A stretch of DNA of 64,000 nt from Arthrobacter psychrolactophilus. GTDB lineage: Bacteria; Actinomycetota; Actinomycetes; Actinomycetales; Micrococcaceae. Of this stretch, positions 1 through 9,179 are shown in pieces (the first letter of the stretch is position 1; every line of letters begins with the position of its first letter). Both the position numbers and the translations under genes were made by a program. The stretch lies in assembly GCF_003219795.1 (NCBI RefSeq), contig NZ_QJVC01000001.1, forward strand, positions 124,001 to 188,000, given 5' to 3'. Below the pieces are notes generated by a model. That model did no database searches, was not told the DNA's origin, and saw only the letters and a program-made list of their open reading frames with translations.

Positions 1-75
1 GGCCCGGATGGGACTGCCATCGGGGTGCGAGAGGGGAGTGAGGTCGGTGAAAGAATTCCGCGGAGCCTGCGTCAT
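1..75 (-). CDS. Partial CDS, N-terminus only, unidentified
   Basis: An open frame starts with ATG at 75 and runs leftward off the window edge, giving only 25 residues. The end of the visible peptide reads SHPDGSPIRA. That resembles the short leader found before the receiver domain of some OmpR-type response regulators, but 25 residues cannot prove it. It is divergent from the metalloprotease-like gene, with about 200 bp between the two starts. The ribosome-binding site is weak (GAAAG about 8 nt upstream). It could also be a chance frame. Confidence 0.33.
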   Translation of the reverse strand, partial: MTQAPRNSFTDLTPLSHPDGSPIRA

Positions 76-277
76 GAACGTCAATCTTTCGTGAAGGCGG
101 GCTACGTGCTCCGCGTTTGGTAATCCCCACACTAATTGCCCGCGGCGCACTGCACGGGGCAAAAACTGCTGTATTTCAAGTGTGGTGGGCAATTCTAAGG
201 CGGATCTAGCCCTATCCTGTGCGGCAGCTGTGAACGCTGGGAGCTTGCTACCAAAGAACTGTGATCTGATGGTATTT

Positions 278-1402
278 ATGACCCCGCAGAGCAAAACGAC
301 ATCCACGCAGCTGCCCAGCATGATCAATTGGGAGTTGGCCGCCAAGACCGCCGCGACACTTGCCCCCGCTGGTCCTGCGCTGAAGGGGTCGGAGATCTCC
401 GCGGCCGTGGAAAACCTGCGGCTCATGGCGGACACCTCCGTGCCGCATGTGCACGAGATCAGCCGGCTCGAGGCCGCCAAGGACCTGCGTGACTCCGAGG
501 TTCTCGTGGTTGACCGGGCTTCCTGGGCGAAGGCCAACACACAAAGTTTTGAGGTCATGATGGACCCGATCTTGCGCGCGCTTGCCGCTAAATCGTCCGG
601 CTCCTCGCCAGGAACACCGGGCGCCCTGAGCGCCACCGTCACGGGTGCGCAATTGGGCGGTTTGCTGGCTTTCATGTCCAGCAAGGTCCTGGGCCAGTAC
701 GATCCCTTTGCCGCGCTGTCGCCCACCCGATCCGCCGCACAGCAGGCCTCCGGCGGCCGCTTACTGCTCGTGGCGCCAAACATCATCACGGTGGAACGCG
801 AGCTCAAGGTGGATCCCTCCGACTTCCGGCTCTGGGTGTGCCTGCACGAACAAACACACCGCGTCCAGTTCGCCGCGGCCCCCTGGCTTCGCCACCACAT
901 GCTCAGCGAGATCGAAAAGCTTGGCTCTCTCCTGGTGGGCGACTCCGACAAGCTCGGCGAACGCCTGCTCGAATCCGCCAAGTCCCTCGGAACCAAGAAA
1001 ACCCCCAAGGAGGGCGGCCCCGGCGGCGTCCTTGACCTCCTGCAGGATCCCGAGCAAAAGGCCGCGCTATCGCATCTGACCGCCGTCATGAGTCTGCTCG
1101 AGGGCCACGCGAACGTGGTCATGGACGGCGTCGACCAGCGCATCGTGCCGACCGTGCGCACCATCCGCCAGCGGTTCAACGGCCGGGGCAAGGATCGCGG
1201 CATCATTGAGAAGTTCATCCGCAACCTCATCGGCCTCGACGCGAAGATGCGCCAGTACAGCGACGGCGCCAAATTTGTGCGCGACGTCGTGGCCGTCGCC
1301 GGTATGGATGGCTTCAACAACGTCTGGACCCAGGCGGAGAATCTCCCCACGGAACCGGAAATTCACAACGCCCGGCTCTGGATTGAACGGATGGGCCTGT
1401 AA
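278..1402 (+). CDS. Zinc-metalloprotease-like protein (DUF2342 / F420-biosynthesis-associated family)
   Basis: This is a protein of about 374 residues with the actinobacterial DUF2342 pattern. An INWELAA segment lies near the N-terminus, and an HExxH motif (HEQTH, residues 190-194 from this start) occurs in LHEQTHRVQF, as in zincin metallopeptidases. Family members are annotated either as zinc-dependent metalloproteases or as coenzyme F420 biosynthesis-associated proteins; the substrate is unknown. The frame is open back to a GTG at 182, but the family-like sequence begins only after ATG 278, so I chose that start. ATG 320 is another option. The stop directly abuts the tilS ATG (TAA then ATG), so the two are probably cotranscribed, as in other actinobacteria where this gene precedes tilS and hpt. 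Confidence 0.8.
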   Translation: MTPQSKTTSTQLPSMINWELAAKTAATLAPAGPALKGSEISAAVENLRLMADTSVPHVHEISRLEAAKDLRDSEVLVVDRASWAKANTQSFEVMMDPILRALAAKSSGSSPGTPGALSATVTGAQLGGLLAFMSSKVLGQYDPFAALSPTRSAAQQASGGRLLLVAPNIITVERELKVDPSDFRLWVCLHEQTHRVQFAAAPWLRHHMLSEIEKLGSLLVGDSDKLGERLLESAKSLGTKKTPKEGGPGGVLDLLQDPEQKAALSHLTAVMSLLEGHANVVMDGVDQRIVPTVRTIRQRFNGRGKDRGIIEKFIRNLIGLDAKMRQYSDGAKFVRDVVAVAGMDGFNNVWTQAENLPTEPEIHNARLWIERMGL

Positions 1403-2548
1403 ATGGACAACGATTTCGCACAGCCGCAGACGCGACGCGCTCGCGGCCGCCTCGACCCCACGGTCGGCAAGGCCCGCTCCGTGGTGGGTGAGCTCCTGGG
1501 CCTGAAAACCACGGGCAAGAATCGCCTCGTGGAGAACCCGCCGCTGATCCTGGTGGGCTGCAGTGGCGGGCCGGATTCCCTCGCCCTGGCCGCTGTGTGC
1601 GCGTTTTTCGCCAGCCGCGGAGAGGTGCGTGTTGGCGCCGTCGTGGTTGACCATCAGATGCAGGAGGGCAGCGCCGAGGTCGCTCAGGCCACCGCCGTGC
1701 AGTTGCGCGAGCTGGGTCTTGACCCGGTCGTGGTCCGCACGGTTGACCTCAACCACGACGGCGTCGGCCCGGAAGCAGCGGCTCGCGCCGCCCGCTTTGG
1801 GGCACTTGAGGCGACGGCGCTCGAGCTCGGGGCCGAGTCTGTCTTGTTGGGACACACCCTAGATGACCAGGCCGAGTCGGTGTTGTTGGGCTTGGCGCGT
1901 GGTTCGGGAACCCGTTCCCTGGCCGGCATGCGCGTGCGTCGCGGAATCTACCTGCGCCCCTTCTTGTCCCTGCGCCGTCATGAGACATTGGCCATATGTG
2001 ACGCCCTGGGATTGGTGCCGTGGCACGATCCCAGCAATCAAGATCCGGCCTATTTGCGCGTTCGGGTGCGTAACAATGTGATTCCATATTTGGGTGCCGA
2101 GTTGGGCCCGGGGATCGCCGAATCGTTAGCTCGCTCGGCAAATATTCTCGGACACGACGCCGATTATCTCGATGAGCTGGCCGGGCTGGAATACGAAAAA
2201 ATGGCCCTTCGCGGCGCGGCGTCACAGGGTGGAAATGACGCGGGAAATAGCGCCGAAAATGGTGCCGACAGCCAAGAAGTGCCGGAAATTTGCCTGTCCG
2301 AGGACGGACTGAGGGGACTGGCTCCGGCCCTGAGGATGCGCGTGTTGGCGCTGGCCGTCGTCGAACTTGGTGGAGTGCAGCCAAGCCTGGAACGACTCGC
2401 CTCGGCGGAAAAGCTGCTCGAGCGCAAGGGCTCCGCGGGGCCGGTGCAACTGGCCGGAAAAGTCAGCGCCTGGCGAATCTCCCGGAACCAGGCAGTTCCC
2501 CACGAGGGCCCTAGCTATGGGAAGCTAGTTCTTAGACGCAGCAGATAA
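1403..2548 (+). CDS. tilS: tRNA(Ile)-lysidine synthase
   Basis: TilS ligates lysine to C34 of the CAU anticodon of tRNA-Ile2 using ATP, changing its reading from AUG to AUA. The N-type ATP-pyrophosphatase loop SGGPDS is at residues 54-59, and the downstream GHTLDDQAES motif is around 150-158. At 381 residues it is a usual length for the shorter actinobacterial form. Residues about 270-295 hold a low-complexity insert rich in G, A and N, with slightly AT-richer codons than the flanks. The gene starts immediately after the upstream stop and precedes hpt, the classical tilS-hpt-ftsH neighbourhood. Confidence 0.93.
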   Translation: MDNDFAQPQTRRARGRLDPTVGKARSVVGELLGLKTTGKNRLVENPPLILVGCSGGPDSLALAAVCAFFASRGEVRVGAVVVDHQMQEGSAEVAQATAVQLRELGLDPVVVRTVDLNHDGVGPEAAARAARFGALEATALELGAESVLLGHTLDDQAESVLLGLARGSGTRSLAGMRVRRGIYLRPFLSLRRHETLAICDALGLVPWHDPSNQDPAYLRVRVRNNVIPYLGAELGPGIAESLARSANILGHDADYLDELAGLEYEKMALRGAASQGGNDAGNSAENGADSQEVPEICLSEDGLRGLAPALRMRVLALAVVELGGVQPSLERLASAEKLLERKGSAGPVQLAGKVSAWRISRNQAVPHEGPSYGKLVLRRSR

Positions 2549-2601
2549 GCGCCCATTTGTACTAAAACCAGTACCAAAACCTTCACAATCAGGAGTCATT
2601 G

Positions 2602-3153
2602 GTGGATTCACAAGACGTCCAAGCCGATCTTAAGCACGTTCTTTTTACCAAGGAACAAATCCAAACCCGCGTCGCCGAACTGGCCGCACAGATTGATGCT
2701 GACTACCAGGACCGCGATGTCCTCCTGGTCGGTGTACTCAAGGGCGCTGTCATGGTCATGGCCGACCTGTCCCGGGCGCTGCACAGCCACGTCACGATGG
2801 ACTGGATGGCAGTTTCCTCGTACGGCTCCGGCACCCAGTCCTCTGGCGTTGTTCGGATCCTCAAGGACCTCGAAACCGACCTCATGGGCAAGCATGTCCT
2901 GATCGTTGAAGACATCATCGACTCGGGTCTGACCCTGTCATGGTTGCGCGCCAACCTGATGTCTCGCGGCCCGGCCTCGGTTGAGATCTGCACCTTGCTG
3001 CGCAAGCCTGACGCCGCCAAGGTCGAGATCGACGTCAAGTACGTCGGCTACGAGATCCCGAACGAATTCGTTGTTGGTTACGGCCTGGACTTCGCCGAAA
3101 AGTACCGCAACCTGGACTTCATCGGTACCTTGGCACCGCACATCTACGAGTAA
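2602..3153 (+). CDS. hpt: Hypoxanthine phosphoribosyltransferase
   Basis: This enzyme converts hypoxanthine or guanine plus PRPP to IMP or GMP (purine salvage, cytosol). The PRPP-binding loop appears as [14 protein letters not shown], and the [12 protein letters not shown] and [20 protein letters not shown] segments are characteristic. I chose GTG 2602 because AGGAG at 2591-2595 is 6 nt upstream; the TTG at 2599 would leave only 3 nt. The product is about 183 residues, normal for the family. A strong intrinsic terminator follows, so the metalloprotease-tilS-hpt unit probably ends here. Confidence 0.95.
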   Translation: MDSQDVQADLKHVLFTKEQIQTRVAELAAQIDADYQDRDVLLVGVLKGAVMVMADLSRALHSHVTMDWMAVSSYGSGTQSSGVVRILKDLETDLMGKHVLIVEDIIDSGLTLSWLRANLMSRGPASVEICTLLRKPDAAKVEIDVKYVGYEIPNEFVVGYGLDFAEKYRNLDFIGTLAPHIYE

Positions 3154-3167
3154 GTCTCGTAGTTAGA

Positions 3168-3208
3168 CGCCCGCTTCCCCTGTTGCTCTCGGGGAGGCGG
3201 GCGTTTTT
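3168..3208 (+). terminator. Intrinsic terminator after hpt
   Basis: The arms CGCCCGCTTCCCC (3168-3180) and GGGGAGGCGGGCG (3191-3203) form a G/C-rich stem around a short loop and are followed by TTTTTT. The site is 15 nt past the hpt stop, so it should separate hpt from ftsH transcription. Confidence 0.9.
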
Positions 3209-3209
3209 T

Positions 3210-3460
3210 GTTTCGCGCGTGTTCAAGCGCCTGATCTGTCGTGTGGACGGGCTGCGGAAGACGTCGGTAGCAGTAGTTGTGCCTTTTGGGTGAGAATTAT
3301 CCTCAAACGACTAAAATCGTTATGCCCTCAGGGAACTATTGGGCGTTCTCGTACGTGAAGTAAAGCGAACGGTGTAAAGCTATTACATGGGAACGTGTCG
3401 CCGCGTCCTGTATAGGTACGAATTGGTTGAGCAGGAGGGACGAGGCCTGGCCTCGAACAC
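3210..3460 (+). promoter_or_regulatory. ftsH upstream region (promoter-bearing leader)
   Basis: These 250 nt carry no gene. A candidate -10 hexamer TAAAAT lies at 3312-3317, inside the small inverted repeat AACGA (3306-3310) / TCGTT (3317-3321); no good -35 sits 17 nt upstream. AGGAGG at 3433-3438 is unusually far (22 nt) from the ftsH ATG, yet no in-frame start codon lies closer to it and an in-frame stop occurs just upstream. The promoter assignment is tentative. Confidence 0.35.
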
Positions 3461-5467
3461 ATGAAAGTCAAGAAACTCTTCAAAGGTCCATTTATCTGGA
3501 TCGTTGTGGTGGTTGTGCTTATTGGAGCCGGCCTGTTCACATTGACCGGTACGAGTCAGAGCCGCATTGGGACCTCTGACGGCCTAGAGCTGCTCAAGAG
3601 TGACAAGGTTGCCTCGGCCAAGATCTTTGGCTCCGAAGGCCGCGTTGACATGGTCCTCAAGGACAAGTTCGTCGACGCCGACGGCAAGGACAAGGGCACC
3701 AACGTCCAGTTCTACTACGGCGGCTACCGCGCAACGACCCTGCCTGATGTCATTGACCAGGCCAATATGACCAAGTTCGATGACCAGCCGGCATCTAACA
3801 ACTTCTGGTCCAGCATGCTTTCGCTGCTGATCCCCTTCATCTTGATCGGCTTGATCTTCTGGTTCTTGTTCTCCCGCATGCAGGGTGGCGGCTCCAAGGT
3901 CATGCAGTTCGGCAAGTCCAAGGCCAAGCTCCTGACAAAGGATCACCCGCAGGTGACCTTTAGCGATGTCGCCGGTGCGGATGAGGCCGTTGAGGAACTG
4001 CACGAGATCAAGGATTTCCTGCAGAACCCGGACAAGTTCACCGCTGTGGGCGCCAAGATCCCCAAGGGCGTACTGCTGTACGGCCCTCCCGGCACGGGTA
4101 AGACCCTGCTGGCCCGCGCGGTCGCTGGCGAAGCCGGCGTGCCGTTCTACTCCATCTCCGGTTCTGACTTCGTTGAAATGTTTGTCGGTGTGGGTGCCTC
4201 CCGTGTCCGCGACCTCTTCGAGCAGGCCAAGGCAAACTCCCCGGCCATCATCTTTGTTGATGAGATCGACGCCGTCGGCCGCCACCGTGGCGCCGGCATT
4301 GGCGGCGGTAATGACGAACGCGAGCAGACCCTCAACCAGTTGCTCGTGGAAATGGACGGCTTCGACGTCAAGACGAACGTCATCTTGATTGCGGCCACCA
4401 ACCGTCCCGACGTCCTGGACCCCGCACTCCTGCGCCCGGGCCGTTTTGACCGCCAGATTCCCGTTGAAGCTCCCGACCGTTTGGGTCGCGAACAGATCCT
4501 GCGCGTGCACTCCAAGGGCAAGCCCATGGCTCCCGGCGTTGACCTGAACGCTGTTGCCAAGAAGACCCCCGGTTACACGGGTGCCGATCTGGCCAACGTG
4601 CTCAACGAGGCCGCCTTGCTGACGGCGCGCTCCAACGCCCAGCTCATCGATGACCGCGCCCTGGACGAATCCATTGACCGTGTCATGGCCGGCCCGCAGA
4701 AGCGCACCCGGGTCATGAAGGAGATGGAACGCAAGATCACCGCGTACCACGAGGGTGGTCACGCTTTGGTTGCCGCCGCCATGCACAACACGGCGCCGGT
4801 CACCAAGATCACCATCTTGCCCCGCGGCCGCGCCTTGGGTTACACCATGGTGGTTCCGGAGGACGACAAGTACTCGATCACACGCAACGAGCTCCTCGAC
4901 CAGATGGCGTACGCCATGGGTGGTCGTGTTGCGGAGGAAATCGTGTTCCACGATCCCTCCACCGGTGCCTCGAATGACATCGAGAAGGCCACCGGCACGG
5001 CTCGTGCCATGGTGACCCAGTACGGCATGAGCGAACGGATCGGTGCCGTGAAGTTGGGTTCCGGTGGGGGCGAGCCCTTCCTAGGCGCCGGCGGCGGTCA
5101 CGAACGTGACTACTCCGAATCGGTTGCCGGAATCGTGGATGCGGAAGTTCGCAAGCTCATCGATCAGGCCCACGACGACGCTTATGAGGCTTTGATCGCC
5201 AACCGTGACATCCTCGACCGCCTCGCTCTGGAATTGTTGGAGCGCGAGACCCTCAACCAGGCCGAGATTGCCGAGATCTTCAAGGATCTGCGCAAGCCGG
5301 CCGAGCGCCAGGTCTGGCTCTCCAAGGACACGCGTCCCGTCTCGGATCTTCCCCCTGTCATCACCGACAAGGAACGCCGTGAGGCTGCCGCCGCGATTGA
5401 AGCTGCAGCGGCTCCCGCACTGGACTTGACGAAGGATGACGCCCCGGAACTGCCCGGCCATCCGTAA
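3461..5467 (+). CDS. ftsH: ATP-dependent zinc metalloprotease FtsH
   Basis: FtsH is a membrane-anchored AAA+ protease that extracts and degrades misfolded membrane proteins and some regulators. In order it shows TM1 (about 11-28), an extracytoplasmic segment, TM2 (about 118-137), Walker A GPPGTGKT (208-215), Walker [10 protein letters not shown], the second region of homology ([20 protein letters not shown]) and the zinc site HEGGH (430-434). Its 668 residues match actinobacterial FtsH, and the C-terminal tail is Ala-rich. The folE GTG is only 20 nt after the stop, so ftsH likely heads a transcript running into the folate genes, a conserved arrangement in actinobacteria. Confidence 0.97.
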   Translation: MKVKKLFKGPFIWIVVVVVLIGAGLFTLTGTSQSRIGTSDGLELLKSDKVASAKIFGSEGRVDMVLKDKFVDADGKDKGTNVQFYYGGYRATTLPDVIDQANMTKFDDQPASNNFWSSMLSLLIPFILIGLIFWFLFSRMQGGGSKVMQFGKSKAKLLTKDHPQVTFSDVAGADEAVEELHEIKDFLQNPDKFTAVGAKIPKGVLLYGPPGTGKTLLARAVAGEAGVPFYSISGSDFVEMFVGVGASRVRDLFEQAKANSPAIIFVDEIDAVGRHRGAGIGGGNDEREQTLNQLLVEMDGFDVKTNVILIAATNRPDVLDPALLRPGRFDRQIPVEAPDRLGREQILRVHSKGKPMAPGVDLNAVAKKTPGYTGADLANVLNEAALLTARSNAQLIDDRALDESIDRVMAGPQKRTRVMKEMERKITAYHEGGHALVAAAMHNTAPVTKITILPRGRALGYTMVVPEDDKYSITRNELLDQMAYAMGGRVAEEIVFHDPSTGASNDIEKATGTARAMVTQYGMSERIGAVKLGSGGGEPFLGAGGGHERDYSESVAGIVDAEVRKLIDQAHDDAYEALIANRDILDRLALELLERETLNQAEIAEIFKDLRKPAERQVWLSKDTRPVSDLPPVITDKERREAAAAIEAAAAPALDLTKDDAPELPGHP

Positions 5468-5487
5468 TCGAAGATAGGATCACATCC

Positions 5488-6126
5488 GTGACTTATTACG
5501 ACGACGAACACGACTCCGCCCAGGGCGGCAGCTCAGCTGCCGCCTCAGCGGGAGACGACTTTCAAGTGGATCTGCCGCGCATTGAAGCGGCTGTCCGGGA
5601 AATCCTCATAGCGGTCGGCGAAGACCCCGACCGCGGCGGGCTCCTCGAGACACCCAAGCGTGTGGCCAAGGCCTACGCCGAGGTCTTTGCTGGCCTGCAT
5701 CAGGACCCGGCCGAGGTCTTGGGTACCACCTTTGATATTGCGCACGAGGAAATGGTCCTGGTCAAGGACATTCCCTTCTACTCGACGTGTGAGCATCACC
5801 TGGTCCCGTTCCACGGCAGCGCCCATGTTGGCTACATCCCGTCGTCGGACGGAAAGGTGACCGGCCTGAGCAAGCTGGCCCGCCTGGTAGATATCTACGC
5901 CAAGCGCCCGCAGGTGCAGGAACGCCTCACCACCCAGATTGCAGATGCCTTGATTGAGCATCTAAAACCTCGCGGCGCCATCGTTGTCGTTGAGTGTGAA
6001 CACATGTGCATGTCCATGCGTGGCGTGCGTAAACCAGGGGCCAAGACAGTCACAAGTGCTGTTCGCGGTCTGCTTCATGAGCCCGCAACCCGGGCCGAAG
6101 CCATGAGCCTGATTCTCGGAAGGTAA
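5488..6126 (+). CDS. folE: GTP cyclohydrolase I
   Basis: FolE converts GTP to 7,8-dihydroneopterin triphosphate, the first step of folate synthesis. The expected zinc ligands are visible: C101 and H104 in [12 protein letters not shown] and C174 in [12 protein letters not shown]. At 212 residues it is the type IA length, with an acidic, Ser/Ala-rich N-terminal extension typical of actinobacteria. The start is GTG 5488 with an AGGA-like site upstream. It is followed by folP, folB and folK in the same direction. Confidence 0.96.
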   Translation: MTYYDDEHDSAQGGSSAAASAGDDFQVDLPRIEAAVREILIAVGEDPDRGGLLETPKRVAKAYAEVFAGLHQDPAEVLGTTFDIAHEEMVLVKDIPFYSTCEHHLVPFHGSAHVGYIPSSDGKVTGLSKLARLVDIYAKRPQVQERLTTQIADALIEHLKPRGAIVVVECEHMCMSMRGVRKPGAKTVTSAVRGLLHEPATRAEAMSLILGR

Positions 6127-6135
6127 CGACACACC

Positions 6136-7095
6136 ATGGATTCTCTCGCAGCTGCTCCCGGCACGGGCCCGGCCACCTCACCCCTGCCCGTTCTTCGGGC
6201 ACGACGGGCCGTGGCAAGCTTCGGCTCCCTGCCGCAGGACCGCACCGTGATCATGGGTATCTTGAATTGCACCCCTGACTCCTTCAGCGACGGTGGCGAG
6301 TATGACTCCACCGAGAGCGCCATCGCACACGGTTTGCGCATGTTTTACGGCGGAGCGGACATCATCGACGTCGGCGGCGAATCAACCCGCCCCGGCGCAG
6401 AAGACGTCGACGAGCTTGAAGAGCAGCGCCGCATCCTGCCCGTCATCTCGACCCTGGCCAAGGCCGGCGCCCTCATCAGCGTCGATACCCGCCACGCCTC
6501 CACGGCTGCCCTGGCACTCGATGCCGGAGCAGGCCTGATCAACGACGTGTCCGGCGCGCATGTGCACGAGGACATGATTGCCCTCATCGCCGAACGCCAG
6601 GTCCCGTACGTTTTGATGCACAGCCGCGGCGATTCCCGGGCCATGGATTCCTTGACCCAGTACACCGACGTTGTGGCCGATGTGGTGCGGGAGCTTGACG
6701 AGATCCGCGCCAAGTTCTATGCGGCAGGTGTCAAGGAAGAAAATCTCATCCTGGATCCGGGCATTGGCTTCTCCAAGTCGGCCGAGCAGAACTGGGAACT
6801 GCTGGCCAACCTCCACGTTGTCGCCGAAATGGGCAACAAGATCCTCGTCGGCACCTCCCGTAAGCGCTTCCTCGGTTCCTTGCTGAGCAGCGCCGGAAAA
6901 GCCGCGGCACCCAAGGAGCGCGACGACGCCACTTCGGCAACCACCGCCATCGCAGCCGCGCAGGGCATTTGGGCCGTTCGCGTGCACGACGTCGGCGCGA
7001 GCCTCGACGCGGCCAAGGTCGCCGCCAAGCTGGTGGCTGGCCAGAGTGCCCGTAAGGCACGGCTGCGCGCCGCGGCTGAGGATGCCGGCCAGTGA
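6136..7095 (+). CDS. folP: Dihydropteroate synthase
   Basis: FolP condenses p-aminobenzoate with 6-hydroxymethyl-7,8-dihydropterin pyrophosphate and is the sulfonamide target. Both family signatures are present: MGILNCTPDSFSDGG (residues 40-54) and the following GGESTRPGA loop, with ILDPGIGFSKS further on. The 319 residues include an N-terminal extension of about 35. The start is 9 nt after folE. The end overlaps folB by 4 nt (GTGA), indicating translational coupling. Confidence 0.95.
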   Translation: MDSLAAAPGTGPATSPLPVLRARRAVASFGSLPQDRTVIMGILNCTPDSFSDGGEYDSTESAIAHGLRMFYGGADIIDVGGESTRPGAEDVDELEEQRRILPVISTLAKAGALISVDTRHASTAALALDAGAGLINDVSGAHVHEDMIALIAERQVPYVLMHSRGDSRAMDSLTQYTDVVADVVRELDEIRAKFYAAGVKEENLILDPGIGFSKSAEQNWELLANLHVVAEMGNKILVGTSRKRFLGSLLSSAGKAAAPKERDDATSATTAIAAAQGIWAVRVHDVGASLDAAKVAAKLVAGQSARKARLRAAAEDAGQ

Positions 7096-7502
7096 CGACG
7101 CAGACCGCTGTCGCCGTGAAACACCGGGATTCCATCAAGCTCTCCGGCGTCACGGCGATTGGCTACCACGGCGTTTTTGACTTTGAAAAGCGTGACGGCC
7201 AGCCGTTCATCACCGACGTGGTGTTGTTCATGGACGTCTCAGACGCCGCAAAGACCGACGATCTGAGCAAAACTGCTGACTATGGCGCCGTGGCCGACAC
7301 CATTCTGTCCTTGGTGACGGGCGAGGCTTTCGACCTGATTGAAACGCTCACATCCCGCATCGCCGAAAAGCTCTTGGCGGACTTCCCCGTTCTGGACGCC
7401 GTCGAGGTGACGGTGCACAAGCCCAAGGCACCCATTCAGGTGCCCTTCGGTGATGTCAGCATCACGGTCTTCCGAGCCCGCACCGGAACCGAAGCACTAT
7501 GA
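7092..7502 (+). CDS. folB: Dihydroneopterin aldolase
   Basis: FolB cleaves 7,8-dihydroneopterin to 6-hydroxymethyl-7,8-dihydropterin and glycolaldehyde. Typical features are IKLSGVTAIGYHGVFDFEK, with the Tyr and Glu region near the N-terminus, and the C-terminal VEVTVHKPKAPI. The product is 136 residues. GTG 7092 overlaps the folP stop, and its own stop overlaps the folK ATG by 4 nt, so folP, folB and folK are translationally chained. Confidence 0.93.
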   Translation: MTTQTAVAVKHRDSIKLSGVTAIGYHGVFDFEKRDGQPFITDVVLFMDVSDAAKTDDLSKTADYGAVADTILSLVTGEAFDLIETLTSRIAEKLLADFPVLDAVEVTVHKPKAPIQVPFGDVSITVFRARTGTEAL

Positions 7503-8038
7503 GCACGGTCCGGCCGATGGTCAGGGCAATTCTGGCACTCGGCAGCAACCTTGGCGAACGCCAGGGCACGCTGCACAGCGCCGTCGCGGAGCTCGTGGAT
7601 CTGCCAGAGGTGCGGCTGCAAAACGTCTCACCTGTCGTCACCACGAAACCCGTGGGCGGCCCCGCCGGGCAACCAGATTTCTTGAACATGGTCATTGCCA
7701 TCGACACGCGGCTGAGCCCGGAAGAGCTTTTGGCGCATTGCCAAGCCGTGGAGCTGGCCCACCATCGCATCCGTGAGGTGCGCTGGGCGGCCCGCACTCT
7801 CGACGTTGACATCATCAGCTACGGCGATGTGCACAGCGACGATCCCGTACTGACGCTGCCCCACCCGCGTGCGGCTGAGCGCGCCTTCGTGCTGTATCCC
7901 TGGTCGCTCATGGATCCGAACGCCACTCTCGAGGGGCAGTCCGTGGCAGACTTGGCAGCCTCGGCCGCAGATATGCCGGGCATCACTCATGCCCAGGACA
8001 TCGCGGCGGTGCAGAAAGCCGCGCCGTTCTCCGAATAG
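7499..8038 (+). CDS. folK: 2-amino-4-hydroxy-6-hydroxymethyldihydropteridine pyrophosphokinase
   Basis: FolK transfers pyrophosphate from ATP to 6-hydroxymethyl-7,8-dihydropterin, preparing the FolP substrate. The ALGSNLGER N-terminal motif and the signature VRWAARTLDVDII (family pattern RWxxRTxDxDI) are clear, followed by LPHPRAAERAFVLYP. The length is 179 residues. The ATG lies inside the folB stop (ATGA). About 110 nt separate folK from the next gene, with no obvious terminator. Confidence 0.94.
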   Translation: MSTVRPMVRAILALGSNLGERQGTLHSAVAELVDLPEVRLQNVSPVVTTKPVGGPAGQPDFLNMVIAIDTRLSPEELLAHCQAVELAHHRIREVRWAARTLDVDIISYGDVHSDDPVLTLPHPRAAERAFVLYPWSLMDPNATLEGQSVADLAASAADMPGITHAQDIAAVQKAAPFSE

Positions 8039-8149
8039 GCGGGTGCCAGGTAGCTACTCTCAGGAGATTCTGCGGGTACAAGAGTCCACAGCGCCAAAAA
8101 ACCAGTACGGTTAATTTATGTAGTTCCAACGCGAATCGATGAGGCAGTC

Positions 8150-8665
8150 ATGAGAAGCACCATGCGGACCATTAGGCCTAGCTGGCTTGTGGCCGTGGCC
8201 GTCAGTGTGGGCGTCATTGGCGCGGGGGTTACCGAGCTGACCTCCCGCGCAAGTCTGGCCTTGCCGGTCTTGCCCTTGAATTCCTTGGTGACCATGGGCC
8301 TGATCGCTGTTGTGTGCCTGATCCTTGGATTGAAGGTTCGCCGCTGGCGCGACGGCAAACGTGACAAGGTTCTAGACCCCCTTCTCGCGGCGCGCACCCT
8401 TGTGCTCGCGCAGGCCTGCGCCTATGCCGGTGCCATGCTGTTTGGCTGGCACGGCGGCATTCTCGTGGACCAGCTCACCACGATCGCGTTGCGCGAAGAC
8501 CTCGGCGTGATTTGGCAGATTATTGCCTTGCTGACCGGCGGGGCCGTGATGGTTGTTGTGGGTATCGTCGTCGAACGTTTTTGTAAGCTGCCCCCGGAAG
8601 ATAACGAGCCAAGCGCGAAGCCTCGCCCTAAGCGCGAAAGCCACGGGGAGGAAGAGTTTGCCTAA
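8150..8665 (+). CDS. DUF3180 family membrane protein
   Basis: This is a 171-residue protein with four predicted hydrophobic segments (roughly 11-30, 44-61, 81-100 and 121-142) and a charged cytoplasmic tail (PPEDNEPSAKPRPKRES). It matches the size and position of the actinobacterial DUF3180 proteins found downstream of folK; their function is unknown. GAGG upstream supports ATG 8150. The gene overlaps the following PH-domain gene by 8 nt, so the two are likely coupled. Confidence 0.8.
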   Translation: MRSTMRTIRPSWLVAVAVSVGVIGAGVTELTSRASLALPVLPLNSLVTMGLIAVVCLILGLKVRRWRDGKRDKVLDPLLAARTLVLAQACAYAGAMLFGWHGGILVDQLTTIALREDLGVIWQIIALLTGGAVMVVVGIVVERFCKLPPEDNEPSAKPRPKRESHGEEEFA

Positions 8666-9179
8666 GCAACACAGCAGCGCGATCGACCCTACCGACGTCA
8701 CCTTTTTACGTGTTTCTCCCAAGCTGACCACGGTGCGCCTGATCTCCGGCGCCATTGGGGCACTCATCTTCTTGGCCATCACCTCGGCGCCCCTGATCCT
8801 GAAGCTGACAGGCGTCTGGGCCGGATATCCGGCATGGCTGGCCTGGGCGGCCCCGGCCTTCGTTGTTCTCGTGGCTGCGTGGTCCATGATCTTGATCCCG
8901 CGCCAGGTGCGAGCCATCGGCTATGCCGAACGCAACGAGGATTTGCTGATTCGCGGGGGCATCATGTTCCACCGCGTCATGGTGGTCCCCTACGGGCGCA
9001 TGCAATATGTCGATGTCACGATGGGCCCGCTTGAGCGCGCCTTCGGCCTGAGTACGATCCACCTCCACACCGCCTCTCCCGGCACCAACGCCGAGCTCAA
9101 CGGGCTGCCCGCGGCGGAGGCGGCGCGCCTGCGCGAACAGCTCTCGGCCCGCGGTGAGGCAAAATTGGCGGGCTTGTGA
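8658..9179 (+). CDS. Bacterial PH-domain (bPH2/DUF304) membrane protein, single domain
   Basis: The frame is open from 8553, but the purine-rich GGGGAGGAAG (8645-8654) points to TTG 8658, giving about 173 residues. Two transmembrane helices (roughly residues 25-45 and 55-75) precede one bPH2 unit, with the pattern RNEDLLIRGGIMF, VVPYGRMQYVDV and GPLERAFGLSTIHLHT. Proteins of this type occur in tandem with a longer partner (YdbS/YdbT-like) and may act at the membrane; the function is not established. The gene is coupled on both sides by overlaps. Confidence 0.78.
   Translation: MPKQHSSAIDPTDVTFLRVSPKLTTVRLISGAIGALIFLAITSAPLILKLTGVWAGYPAWLAWAAPAFVVLVAAWSMILIPRQVRAIGYAERNEDLLIRGGIMFHRVMVVPYGRMQYVDVTMGPLERAFGLSTIHLHTASPGTNAELNGLPAAEAARLREQLSARGEAKLAGL

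Noticed and set aside
3584-4951. A 455-codon minus-strand frame across ftsH
   Set aside because: It is fully covered by the intact AAA+ and protease motifs of FtsH on the plus strand; a composition-driven shadow.
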